64,000 bases of DNA from Frateuria soli (GTDB lineage Bacteria; Pseudomonadota; Gammaproteobacteria; Xanthomonadales; Rhodanobacteraceae): contig NZ_CP088252.1 in assembly GCF_021117385.1 (NCBI RefSeq), positions 1,550,001-1,614,000 of the forward strand, written 5' to 3'. The notes beneath the pieces were generated by a model. The model saw only the letters and a list, made by a program, of their open reading frames with translations. It was not told the origin of the DNA and did not search any database. The translations under genes and the position numbers were made by a program. How positions within the stretch are numbered: position 1 is the first letter of the stretch; every line of letters begins with the position of its first letter. Shown one piece after another: positions 32,715 through 41,216 of the stretch.

Positions 32715-33710
32715 CTAGGGGTGCTCGGGTGCCGCCTCGGGAGCCGCCTCCCGCGCCTCCAGCAGCGTGCCGTAGGGCACCGGCTGGCCGCCGCGCGCCG
32801 GCAGGTCGGTGACCAGCACCGTGGTGCCGACCGCGATGCGCGCGCGCAACCGGGCACCGAACGCATCGGGCACCTTGAGCTCGCCGGCCAGAGCGCGCGG
32901 CGCGGGCGCCGGCCCCTCGCCGAGCACGCGGTAGGCCGACCACAGTCCGCCGTCCCGTTCCACCGGCTCGGCGGCTTCGGCACGCCGGACATACAGCAGC
33001 ATGCCGCCGACGGTGAAGTCTTCCGGCACGCTCAGCGGCGTGCTCGCGATCAGCTTGCCCGACTGGAGCACGTAGAGCGCCCGGTCGTGCGTGCTCGCCA
33101 CAACGCTCACCGGTCCGCCATCGTCCGGCGGCCACGACGTGTCCGTTCCGCCGGGCTGCAAGGGCTCGGCGCCGCCCAGTCCCAAGGGAGCGATCGCGGC
33201 GGGATGATTGATCTCCGGCGGCGCCACGCGCTGGTCGGCCACCACGACCACGGTGCCGCGCGGGCTCACTTCGAACAGGCGCTCGGCAAAGGTCTCGGGC
33301 AGGCGGATGCAGCCGTGCGAGGCCGGATGGCCCGGCAGCGTGCCGGCATGGAGCGCGAGCCCGTCCCAGGTCAGGCGCTGCATGAATGGCATGGGCGCGT
33401 TGTCGTACAGGTTGGAATAGTGCACGCGCTCCTTCTGCAGGATCGTGTACACCCCGGTCGGCGTCTCGTACCCGCGCCGGCCCGTGCTGATGCGGCTGGC
33501 GCCGATCGCCACGCCGTTGCGGTAGACGTAGATGCGTTGCTCGTCCAGGCTGACCAGCATCACCACCGGCCCGACGGGAGCCAGCTCGGGCCGCCAGAAC
33601 GGCTTGTCCGTGGCCCACCCGGACACCGGCCATGCCAGCAGGGCAAGCACGCTCCAGAGCAGCAGCACGCTAGGGCGAAGGCGCGCAGGGCGCCATCCGG
33701 ACGCGGCCAT
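32715..33710 (-). CDS. L,D-transpeptidase, ErfK/YbiS/YkuD family
   Basis: This 331-residue periplasmic enzyme is preceded by an uncleaved anchor or signal (PSVLLLWSVLALLAWPVSGWA). The YkuD domain contains STGRRGYETPTGVYTILQKE, HAGTLPGHPASHGCIRLP with the catalytic Cys, and FEVSPRGTVVVV. The C-terminal 150 residues form a Pro/Gly linker and a less conserved domain. The ATG at 33755 would lie upstream of the transcription start predicted from the FNR-type box at 33782, so ATG 33710 is preferred. L,D-transpeptidases remodel murein in stationary or dormant cells. Confidence 0.85.
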   Translation of the reverse strand: MAASGWRPARLRPSVLLLWSVLALLAWPVSGWATDKPFWRPELAPVGPVVMLVSLDEQRIYVYRNGVAIGASRISTGRRGYETPTGVYTILQKERVHYSNLYDNAPMPFMQRLTWDGLALHAGTLPGHPASHGCIRLPETFAERLFEVSPRGTVVVVADQRVAPPEINHPAAIAPLGLGGAEPLQPGGTDTSWPPDDGGPVSVVASTHDRALYVLQSGKLIASTPLSVPEDFTVGGMLLYVRRAEAAEPVERDGGLWSAYRVLGEGPAPAPRALAGELKVPDAFGARLRARIAVGTTVLVTDLPARGGQPVPYGTLLEAREAAPEAAPEHP

Positions 33711-33781
33711 TCCAACGATGTGTTCCACGGACGATCTCGCATTGGGCGAAGCCATGCTGGTGTATGCCAGATCGCGTCTGC

Positions 33782-33795
33782 TTGACCAGAATCAA
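33782..33795. promoter_or_regulatory. FNR-type box TTGACCAGAATCAA
   Basis: TTGAC-CAGA-ATCAA lies between the TRIC-family stop (33812) and the L,D-transpeptidase gene on the same strand, 78 bp from ATG 33710. The position fits activation of the two transpeptidase genes. Confidence 0.7.
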
Positions 33796-33811
33796 CCGGT
33801 TGCCGGCCCGC

Positions 33812-34462
33812 TCAGCCGCGCCGGTCCGCATCCGGTGGCTTGGCCACCGGCAGCCGCCAGCCATAGCGGATGGCCATGAAGCGCAGGCCGAAGCACAGGC
33901 CCGCGCCGGCGAGCGTGGTCGCCGTGGGCGGCAGGTGCAGCATGTCGCCCAGCACCACCACGCCGGCACCGGCCAGCGCGGCCACCGCGTAGAGCTCGGC
34001 GCGCAACACCGTGGGGATGTCCGACACCAGCACATCGCGCAGCATGCCGCCGCCGATCCCGGTGAGCATGCCCAGCAACGCGGCCATGCCGGGTGCCAGG
34101 CCGTAGGCGAGTGCCTTCTGCGCGCCGGCCACGGCGAACAGGGCCAGGCCGGCCGCGTCGGACAACTGCATCGGATTGCGCATCCGCTCGATGGCCGGGT
34201 AGCGGTAGAAAGTCAGCAGGCCGGCCAGCAGGGATACGCCGAGGTAACGCCAGTCCTCGATGGCCGCCGGCGGCGTGGCGCCGATCAGCAGGTCGCGGGT
34301 GATGCCGCCGGCGCAGCTCGCGGCGAACGAGAGCACCAGCACGCCGAACAGGTCCAGCCCGCGCCGCACGGCGACCAGCGCGCCGCTCAGCGCGAACACG
34401 AAGGTGCCGAAAAGGTCGAGAAACAACAGCAGGGTGTGGAGGGCCCGCGTCGTGTCGATCAT
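33812..34462 (-). CDS. TRIC-family cation channel / UPF0126 membrane protein
   Basis: This 216-residue protein has about seven transmembrane helices arranged as two repeats of the YadS/UPF0126 (glycine transporter-like/TRIC) family. It shows LDLFGTFVFALSGALVAVRRGLD with the conserved AVRRGLD, SCAGGITRDLLIG, and the second repeat GLALFAVAGAQKALAYGLAP and GIGGGMLRDVLVSDIPTVLR. The doubled GG-RD-L motif is diagnostic. It likely forms a trimeric cation channel; the bacterial role is not settled. ATG 34462 is the start; upstream in-frame sequence is not protein-like. Confidence 0.88.
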   Translation of the reverse strand: MIDTTRALHTLLLFLDLFGTFVFALSGALVAVRRGLDLFGVLVLSFAASCAGGITRDLLIGATPPAAIEDWRYLGVSLLAGLLTFYRYPAIERMRNPMQLSDAAGLALFAVAGAQKALAYGLAPGMAALLGMLTGIGGGMLRDVLVSDIPTVLRAELYAVAALAGAGVVVLGDMLHLPPTATTLAGAGLCFGLRFMAIRYGWRLPVAKPPDADRRG

Positions 34463-34564
34463 CTGCCTGGCCTGGGTTCGCTTCGGTTTGGGTCGCGCCA
34501 GCTTAAAGCAGGCGGCGTGGATCGGGCTCCGTCTCCCGGCCGGTGAGGGGAAGGGGTAGCCGGC

Positions 34565-34821
34565 ATGACGCCGCAGCTGGTTCGAGCGGGTCGCAGCTGG
34601 TTCGAGCTGGACGCGACCGGTTACGTGGGACCCGCCGGCCGACCCGGCGCGGAGCCTTGGCAGCGGCCTGTCGGACGCCACGCCCGGCCTGCGCCTGCGC
34701 TACGAGATCCGGCGCGAGGTGGCGCCCTGGCCTCTGGCGACGTCGCTTCGGCGGTACGGCGGATCACGGCGGAGAGCTGTTCGAATGGCAGTGGGTGGCA
34801 GGCGTGCGCATCCGGCTTTGA
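34565..34821 (+). pseudogene. Remnant of copper resistance protein B (copB 3' part)
   Basis: Pieces of a CopB-type outer-membrane protein are readable in different frames: WFELDATGYVGPAGR (from 34598), then SGLSDATPGLRLRYEIRREVAPW in a second frame, and finally FEWQWVAGVRIRL followed by a stop at 34819-34821 in a third. Between the first two, the segment that in CopB holds about 40 residues of barrel strands is missing. A 16-base direct repeat (CGCAGCTGGTTCGAGC at 34572 and 34592) lies at the broken 5' end. No intact reading frame exists, so this is a decayed gene; the rest of 34463-34935 shows nothing else. Confidence 0.6.
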
Positions 34822-34935
34822 GCGCGCGTGCGGTCGCTGTGCCATCGGCTTCCGCACCGGGACCTGTCGGCTTCGCCATCGGGACTCTCGGACAGCCATG
34901 CACGGCGCGGCGACCCGCTCGCGGCGGCAAACGGT

Positions 34936-35394
34936 TCACCTTTGCTTGCCGTCCAGGTCAGCGATCAACCCCTTCATTTCGCCGATCTCGCGCCGCTGCG
35001 AAGCGATGATTCCGTCGGCCAGCTTGCGCACCCGGGGGTCGGAAATATGGGCGCGCTCGCTGGTCAGGATGGCGATGGAGTGGTGGGGGATCATCGCCCG
35101 CATGTAGGCCACGTCGCCCACCGTGGCCTGGCTGCGCGCCAGATACCACGCACCGAAGAACACCACGAGCGCGCCGGCGATGATGCCGGCGTTTGCGCCG
35201 CGCCGCGGGTACATGCGCCACATGAAGCCGAGCATGATGACCGCCATCGCAGCGCCCATGACCAGCGCCATGTAGGCGCGCGTCTGGCTCCAATAGACAT
35301 GTGACCATTGTTCGGCGGTGAAGTACATGAGGCCATACATCACGACGGTGGACACGATCACCATGGCCGCGAACGACGCGTAACTGCCCTTCAT
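34936..35394 (-). CDS. DUF305 domain membrane protein
   Basis: This 152-residue protein has three hydrophobic helices (AMVIVSTVVMYGLMYF, ALVMGAAMAVIMLGFMW, AGIIAGALVVFFGAWYLA) followed by a DUF305-type tail with MRAMIPHHSIAILTSERA and RVRKLADGIIASQRREIGEM. The His-His pair suggests metal binding; relatives sit near copper genes, which fits the adjacent copB remnant. A GGAGAG site precedes ATG 35394; readings further upstream are not protein-like. Confidence 0.85.
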   Translation of the reverse strand: MKGSYASFAAMVIVSTVVMYGLMYFTAEQWSHVYWSQTRAYMALVMGAAMAVIMLGFMWRMYPRRGANAGIIAGALVVFFGAWYLARSQATVGDVAYMRAMIPHHSIAILTSERAHISDPRVRKLADGIIASQRREIGEMKGLIADLDGKQR

Positions 35395-35763
35395 CGCACT
35401 CTCCATTTCGCTGCGAATGGAGGACCAACATACGGTCCGAGCGCGTCGTCGACGCGTGAGCCCCGCCCGCGGGTCGATCGCAAGCACGACCTCTCCCGCC
35501 ACCGCACGCCCGAATGCTCCGCACAAGCGCATCGTCCTGCCGTTGCGCGTTATCACTGCCGGCCACCGCGTCCCGACGGCGGTGCGGCCCGATCACCCTG
35601 CCTGCGCCAATGCAGGCTTCGGGCCGGGAACGCGACCGCGTGCCAGGGCTGAACGGAGTCCCGCCGGCAGCCCTCGTTAAAGCATCGGCAGCATCCCTTT
35701 CGCATCGCCTAGACAGCGGCGCACGGAAACTACATCCAGTTGTTTTGGAACGTGTTTCGCCCA
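35395..35763. other. Gap without a recognisable gene
   Basis: The 369 bp between the DUF305 gene (minus) and the small ORF (plus) must hold both promoters. I see no FNR-type box, RNA gene or family-like ORF here. Confidence 0.5.
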
Positions 35764-36042
35764 ATGAACATGAACGTCCGCAGCCCTTCCACCATCCGTC
35801 GCCATCCCGGTTTCATCCGCGACCACGACTGGACCATCAATGGCCCGGCGATCGGCCCCGAGCAGACTCCGCGCTGGCCCAGCGACGGCGATGCGCCGCA
35901 GGACCGTCGCCACGGCGACATCGAATGGCCGACCGAGGACCGCCGCATGCCGCGCGTGCCTGTTCCGACCCCGGAACCCGAGGAGGAGGACGACTTCCCC
36001 TGGATCTCTCCCACGCAACCGGCGACCTGCTGGCTGATCTGA
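35764..36042 (+). CDS. Small hypothetical protein, charged and proline-rich
   Basis: The ORF has 92 codons starting MNMNVRSPSTIRRHPGFIRD. It is hydrophilic, with many Arg/Asp/Glu/Pro residues, a Glu-Asp cluster (EPEEEDDFPW) near the end and a Cys-Trp C-terminus. No domain is recognised. Codon third positions are mostly G/C like its neighbours, and a strong hairpin terminator follows 28 bp after the stop, both arguing it is real. No clear ribosome-binding site is seen, and a second ATG six bases later is possible. Confidence 0.45.
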   Translation: MNMNVRSPSTIRRHPGFIRDHDWTINGPAIGPEQTPRWPSDGDAPQDRRHGDIEWPTEDRRMPRVPVPTPEPEEEDDFPWISPTQPATCWLI

Positions 36043-36070
36043 CCCGCCGGACTACGCACGCATCGGATAC

Positions 36071-36092
36071 GGGCGCGACTTCGGTCGCGCCC
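36071..36092. terminator. Hairpin terminator with TTCG loop
   Basis: GGGCGCGAC TTCG GTCGCGCCC is a perfect 9-bp stem with a stable TTCG loop followed by TTCGCTT. It lies between the small ORF (plus, ends 36042) and treY (minus, ends 36145), so it can serve both directions. Confidence 0.75.
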
Positions 36093-36144
36093 TTCGCTTG
36101 CGTGCGATTGCGGCCGCCGGCCGCAAGTCGGGCCAGGCGGTCGC

Positions 36145-38823
36145 TCAGGCCCCCATCCGCTCCAGCACGGCCACCGGCAGGGGCTGCAGCCACTCGGCGG
36201 GATCGAGGCTCCCGTCCACCGTGGCAACGCCCTCGCCCAGCACGTTGCGATAGCGGCCCGGCAACAGGTCGTGCACGCGCAGCCCCGGCGGCAGCAGCGC
36301 GGCCGAGGATCCGGCCAGCCAGGCGGGCGTGGCGGCGCCGAGCAGCCTGCCTGCCGTGTGGCGCAGCGCGAGCACCACGACGGCATGACCCTCGAGCTTG
36401 CGCTCGAAGACGATCAGCTCGTTGCCGGCCCCATCGTCCGCCGCCTTGCACGGCAGGGCGCGATAGCTCCCCTGGGCGAACAGGCTGCCGTGGCGCTGGC
36501 GCAATTGCAGCAGCTCGTGGATCACGCGCTGTTTGACACGGCCATCGCGCCAGTCCCGCAGCAACCGTTCCCACGAGGCCCCGGCATCCAGCGCGCGCCG
36601 GCGCGCGTCGAAGTCGACCGGCCGCCGGTTGTCGGGGTCGACCAGGCTGAAATCCCAGAACTCCGTGCCCTGGTAGGTATCCGGCAGGCCGGGCGTGGTC
36701 AGCCGCAGCGTCGTCTGCAACAGGCTGTTGGCGGCACCGGCGGCGCCGATGCGCTGCACGAAGGCGTGCAGTTCGGCGGCAAATCCGTTGGCCGGTGCCA
36801 GCAGCGCGGCGAGGAAGCGCTCGCAGCCATCCTCGTAGGGTTCGTTGGGACGGGTCCAGCGCGAGCGGCGCTTGGCCTCGCGCAGCGCCTTGCGTTGCCA
36901 CCCGGCGACCCGTTCGCGGAAGTCGTCCAGCCCCCGGGCCTCTTCCGGCGCCAGCGTGAGCGGCCAGGCACCGACCAGCGTCTGGTAAAGCATGTACTCG
37001 TCCGCCGGAGAGGGCGCCGTCGCGCCACCGACCAGCGCGCGCAGCCCCGCGTTGCGCCCGCGCCAGCGCTCCACCGCGGCGGCCCAGTGCGGGACCACGG
37101 CCGCGTGCGAGAGCACCGCCAGGCGGGCACGCGCATCCTCGCCCCGCTTGTGGTCGTGGGTCGCGGTGGCCAGCAGGTTGTGCGGGTAGTCGCGCGCGCG
37201 CTCGGCGCACAGTGCATGGAAGCTGGGGATGTCCAGCGCCAGATGGCCCGGGTCGGCGCCGACCTCGTTGCGCGAGAGCAGGCGCCCGTAGCGATAGCAG
37301 GCGGTGTCCTCCACCGCCTTGGCGGCCATCGGCGAGGTGGCCTGCTGGAAGATGCGCATGGCCCGCTCGCGGGCCCGGCGCACGCGCCCCGGCGGCAACC
37401 CGCGCGGCGCCTGGCCGCCGAGCCAGGCGGCGACCTCGGCGAGCAGCTCGCGGTCCTCGATGCGCACGCTGTGGCGGGCGCGGGCATAGGCTTGCTGGAA
37501 GACCGCCTCGTCGACCGCGTCGCGCCCGAGGCCACCGGCGTAGGTGCGGTACACCGGAAAGTGCACCAGCAACTCCACCAGCACGCGACGGATCGCCGGC
37601 AGGCTCACGTCGCGCGTGGAGACATCGGCGCGGGCGGCATCGAACAGCGCGCGTGCGGTGCGGTCCAGTTCCGCCTCGAAGCTGTCGACCAGAATCTGCA
37701 GCCGCGCGGCGCGTGCCACCGCGGCGAAATCGGCGCGCTCGCCGCTGACCGATTGCCACAGCGCGGTCAGCATGTTTTCTCCCGCGCCGTCATGCAGCAA
37801 GGCACCGACCTGATCCATGAACTCGTACCCGGTGGTGCCGTCCGTGCGCCAGTCCGGCCGCAGCCGCTCGCCCTCGGCAAGGATCTTCTCCACCACGAGA
37901 TAGGCCGTTCCGCGCGGTGCACCCGCGGGACGCAGGCGCTGCAGGCGGCGCAGCCGGTGGCGCAGCTGGCGACAGTAGCGGTGCGGATCGGCCAGGCCGT
38001 CGACGTGGTCCACGCGCAATCCGTCGATCAGTCCCTCGGCGTAGAGCCTGAACACCAGTGCATGGCAGTCCTCGAACACGCGCGTACGGTCCATGCGCAG
38101 GCCGACCAGCTCGTTGATGTCGAAGAAGCGCCTGTAATCGATCGTGTCGTTGGCCAGCTTCCACAGCGCCAGGCGGTAGTGTTGCCGCTCCAGCAGGGCA
38201 TGCAGCGCGTGGAAGCCGGCATCGCGACTGCCGTCGTGCGCGGCGAGCACCGACGACTGCCCTTCCCCATGCGGCGCTTCGATGGTCCCGGGCGCGAGCG
38301 GCAGGGGGTTGTCGTGCACGCGCAAGATGTACTCCCCGCCCTCCCGGTCCAGCCGTACATCGCCATCGCGCAGCGCCTGCGCGTAGGGCTTGCCCAGGAT
38401 GGGCAGCAGCACGTGGCCGTGCACCAGCGGGTCGGGGCTGCGCCAGTCGATGTCGAAATAGCCGGCGTAGTGGCTGGCGCGCCCGTGGCGCAGCACATCG
38501 GTCCACCACGCGTTGCCGGGGCCGGCGAACATGTGGTTGGGCACGATGTCGAGGATCAGCCCCATGCCGTGTGCACGCAGCTTGCGCACCAGCCGCTGCA
38601 AGGCGGGTTCGCCGCCCAGCTCGGGGTTGATCCGGTGGTAGTCGATGACGTCGTAGCCGTGCGTCGAGCCGGGACGTGCGGTGAACAGCGGCGAGGCGTA
38701 GAGATGACTCATGCCCAGCCTGGCGTAGTAGTCGACCTGGGCGGCAGCGTCGTCCAGGGTGAAGCCGGCATGGAACTGCAGGCGCGCGAGGGCACGCGGC
38801 GGACTGGGCACGGGGGGACTCAC
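36145..38823 (-). CDS. treY: Malto-oligosyltrehalose synthase
   Basis: This 892-residue GH13 enzyme rearranges the reducing-end alpha-1,4 bond of malto-oligosaccharides to alpha-1,1, giving maltooligosyltrehalose, the substrate of TreZ. Family motifs are visible: YARLGMSHLYASPLFTARPGSTHGYDVIDY, LILDIVPNHM, catalytic Asp in GLRVDHVDGLADP, Glu in LVVEKILAEGE, and the C-terminal TTPGLPDTYQGTEFWDFSLVDPDNRRPVD. The start is GTG 38823 with AAGGA upstream. It is the last gene of the glucan/trehalose cluster, behind malQ with a 178-bp gap, followed by a terminator. Confidence 0.95.
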   Translation of the reverse strand: MSPPVPSPPRALARLQFHAGFTLDDAAAQVDYYARLGMSHLYASPLFTARPGSTHGYDVIDYHRINPELGGEPALQRLVRKLRAHGMGLILDIVPNHMFAGPGNAWWTDVLRHGRASHYAGYFDIDWRSPDPLVHGHVLLPILGKPYAQALRDGDVRLDREGGEYILRVHDNPLPLAPGTIEAPHGEGQSSVLAAHDGSRDAGFHALHALLERQHYRLALWKLANDTIDYRRFFDINELVGLRMDRTRVFEDCHALVFRLYAEGLIDGLRVDHVDGLADPHRYCRQLRHRLRRLQRLRPAGAPRGTAYLVVEKILAEGERLRPDWRTDGTTGYEFMDQVGALLHDGAGENMLTALWQSVSGERADFAAVARAARLQILVDSFEAELDRTARALFDAARADVSTRDVSLPAIRRVLVELLVHFPVYRTYAGGLGRDAVDEAVFQQAYARARHSVRIEDRELLAEVAAWLGGQAPRGLPPGRVRRARERAMRIFQQATSPMAAKAVEDTACYRYGRLLSRNEVGADPGHLALDIPSFHALCAERARDYPHNLLATATHDHKRGEDARARLAVLSHAAVVPHWAAAVERWRGRNAGLRALVGGATAPSPADEYMLYQTLVGAWPLTLAPEEARGLDDFRERVAGWQRKALREAKRRSRWTRPNEPYEDGCERFLAALLAPANGFAAELHAFVQRIGAAGAANSLLQTTLRLTTPGLPDTYQGTEFWDFSLVDPDNRRPVDFDARRRALDAGASWERLLRDWRDGRVKQRVIHELLQLRQRHGSLFAQGSYRALPCKAADDGAGNELIVFERKLEGHAVVVLALRHTAGRLLGAATPAWLAGSSAALLPPGLRVHDLLPGRYRNVLGEGVATVDGSLDPAEWLQPLPVAVLERMGA

Positions 38824-39001
38824 GGCAGGATCCTTCGACGCCGCCTCGCCACGTTCAGGGCGAGCGACCGTTCACGCCCGCTCGTCGTCCGGGAGCGGGC
38901 CCGGGCGGGCGGCCGCAGTGGCGGGAAACCTTCCCGGGGAATCCGTCCCCTCGCCCCCGGCGACGCCGCGGGAGCGGAGGCCTGGGCGCGAGGCTGCCCG
39001 T

Positions 39002-41098
39002 TCACGATGTGCCGCGCGCGGCGGCGACCGCCCCGCAGCAGGCGCGCGCCGCCGGACCGTCGAACAGCAGCGCGGCGGTTTCCGGCAGCCGCCGGCGCCA
39101 GTTGGGGTGGAGCGCATCGGTGGGTCCGGGCAGGTTCGGTTGCTCCGGCAGCGCCATCAGGTCCTCGGCCGGTATCACCACCAGCGGTGCCGGCGCCCGC
39201 GCCACGTGGCCGGCCGCCGCGATCGCCACGGGCACCACGTCCTCCGGCGAAGGAGGCCGGTCTTCGTCTGGTGAACCGCCCGCGTCCCAGGCCGCGCCCG
39301 AAGCACACAGTGCGCGCCAGAGCCGGGTCCGGTCGAGCGCGCGTTCGGCGACCTCGTCCACGCCGGGCTCGGCCAGGCCCGCGCGTGCGCGCCACTGGAT
39401 ATCGCGCCCGCTCCACCAACCGGCCACGGTCGGCACGTCATGGGTCGAGGTGGTGGCCATCGCTTCCGCCGACCAATGCCCGGGCGCGATGTAGCCGCGG
39501 TCCGCCGCGCGCTCGAACCACAGCACGCGGATGCCCAGCACGCCGGCCTCGCCGATGCGCTGGCGGAAGTCGGCCGGCACCGTGCCGAGGTCCTCGCCGA
39601 TGACCACCGCGCGGTTGCGATGCGACTCGATCGCCAGCAGCCGCAGCATGTCCTCGAAGGGGTAGCGCACGTAGGCGCCCCCCGTGGCGCCGTGGCCGTG
39701 CGGCACCAACCACAGGCGCTTGAGGCCCAGCACATGGTCGATGCGCACGCCACCGGCATGCGCCAGCGCGGCGCGCAGCATGGCGAGGTAGCCGGCGTAG
39801 CCGCTGCGCTTCAGGCCCGAAGGCGAGAAGGTGGTCAGGCCCCAGTCCTGGCCGTGTCGGTTGAGCAGGTCCGGCGGCGCGCCCACCGACAGGCCGTGCA
39901 GCAGCTCGCCCTGGTGACTCCAGGCCTGGCTGCCACCGGGATCGGTGCCGACCGCGAGGTCCGAGATCAGCCCGATGGCCATGCCCGAGGCGCGCGCTGC
40001 ATGCTGCGCATCTTCCAGTCCGCGCATGGCCAGCCACTGCAGGAAGGCATGGAAGGCCACCTCGCGGCTGTGCTCGCGGGCAAAGGTGGTTACCGCGAGG
40101 CCGGTCGGGTCGTGATACTCGGCCGGCCAGGCCTGCCAGCCGCCCGGGATGTCGTGTGCGCGGAAGTGCACCTGCAGCGCCTCGAAGCGTGCATGGCGTT
40201 CGAGCGCCTCGCCCCGCTCGCGGCGGAAGGCGCGGAGCGCAAGGGTGAGCTTGGAATCGGCCGTGGACCATTCGAAGAGCGTGCGCAGGAGCGTCATGCG
40301 CGCGCGTGCCGCGCGCGGCCAGTCGATCAGATCGAGCCACTCCAGTTCGGCCATCTCCTGGCGAAGGTTGTGCGCGTCGGTCACCGTGCGCAGCGCGGAG
40401 GCCCCGCCCACGCGGCCGGGGTCGACGTAGAGCGGGTTGAGGAACAGCCGGCTGGAGGGCGCGTACGGGCTGTATCGCTCCGGCGCCGCGGCGAACAGCG
40501 CATGCACCGGGCTGATCGCCAGCGCGTCGGCGCCGCGGGCGGCCGCGGCGCGCGCGCACTGTTCCAGCGCCGTGAAGTCGCCGATGCCGCCGTCGCCCGG
40601 TCGACGCAGGCTGGCCAACTGCACGGCCACGCCCCAGGGGCGGCGATGGGCGCCGGCGACGTCGCCCACGCCGAACGCGCGCGTCGGGGCGACGGCGAGC
40701 GTGCATTCGTCATCGCCCAGCAGCAGACGGTAGTAACCCGGTATCGACGGTGCACGCAGTTCGCGCCCGTCCGCCGGCACGATGCCCTCGCCGACCGGAC
40801 TGCCCTGCTCGTCCTCGATGCGGTAACGGCGTTGCGTGCCAGCGCGTGGCAGCGCGAAGGACTGGCCGGCATCGGCCACCCGCAGGCGCGGCAGCCGCGT
40901 GTCTTCGCGCTCGCGGCGCAACCGGTCGAGGCTGGCGTCGATGTCGTCTTCGTTCGCGCACGGCAGGCCGAGCGCATCGAGCACGGCGCGCAGGGTGGGC
41001 GGCGCGACCTTCTGCGGCCGGTCGTTGGCGTCGCGCCAGTGCACGTCCACCCCGGCCAGGTCGGCAAGCTCGGCGAGGCGAGCGTCCAGTTCGCTCAC
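39002..41098 (-). CDS. malQ: 4-alpha-glucanotransferase
   Basis: This 698-residue GH77 amylomaltase disproportionates malto-oligosaccharides. The N-terminal extension (about 150 residues) matches bacterial MalQ. The catalytic core contains WGVAVQLASLRRPGDGGIGD, YSPYAPSSRLFLNPLYVD, the nucleophile Asp in GVRIDHVLGLKRLWLVP (about 453), acid/base Glu in VVIGEDLGTVP (about 502) and Asp in TSTHDVPT (about 553), at positions like E. coli MalQ. The start is GTG 41098 with GAGG six bases upstream. It sits between treZ and treY and can reshape the short chains they leave. Confidence 0.94.
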   Translation of the reverse strand: MSELDARLAELADLAGVDVHWRDANDRPQKVAPPTLRAVLDALGLPCANEDDIDASLDRLRREREDTRLPRLRVADAGQSFALPRAGTQRRYRIEDEQGSPVGEGIVPADGRELRAPSIPGYYRLLLGDDECTLAVAPTRAFGVGDVAGAHRRPWGVAVQLASLRRPGDGGIGDFTALEQCARAAAARGADALAISPVHALFAAAPERYSPYAPSSRLFLNPLYVDPGRVGGASALRTVTDAHNLRQEMAELEWLDLIDWPRAARARMTLLRTLFEWSTADSKLTLALRAFRRERGEALERHARFEALQVHFRAHDIPGGWQAWPAEYHDPTGLAVTTFAREHSREVAFHAFLQWLAMRGLEDAQHAARASGMAIGLISDLAVGTDPGGSQAWSHQGELLHGLSVGAPPDLLNRHGQDWGLTTFSPSGLKRSGYAGYLAMLRAALAHAGGVRIDHVLGLKRLWLVPHGHGATGGAYVRYPFEDMLRLLAIESHRNRAVVIGEDLGTVPADFRQRIGEAGVLGIRVLWFERAADRGYIAPGHWSAEAMATTSTHDVPTVAGWWSGRDIQWRARAGLAEPGVDEVAERALDRTRLWRALCASGAAWDAGGSPDEDRPPSPEDVVPVAIAAAGHVARAPAPLVVIPAEDLMALPEQPNLPGPTDALHPNWRRRLPETAALLFDGPAARACCGAVAAARGTS

Positions 41099-41216
41099 GA
41101 TCGACCTCGCCGGGGAACGCCCCTGGGCGGGCGGGCTGGACAATGGGCTCCCTGCCGCCCGGAAGGGCCGCGCGCAAGATGCGCTCCTGCAGGGACGCGG
41201 GGGACAACGGTGAAGC

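Noticed and set aside
36271-39603. Very long plus-strand open frame opposite treY and malQ
   Set aside because: It has no family motifs and is Arg/Gln/His-rich, typical of antisense shadows in GC-rich DNA; the minus-strand enzymes explain the region.
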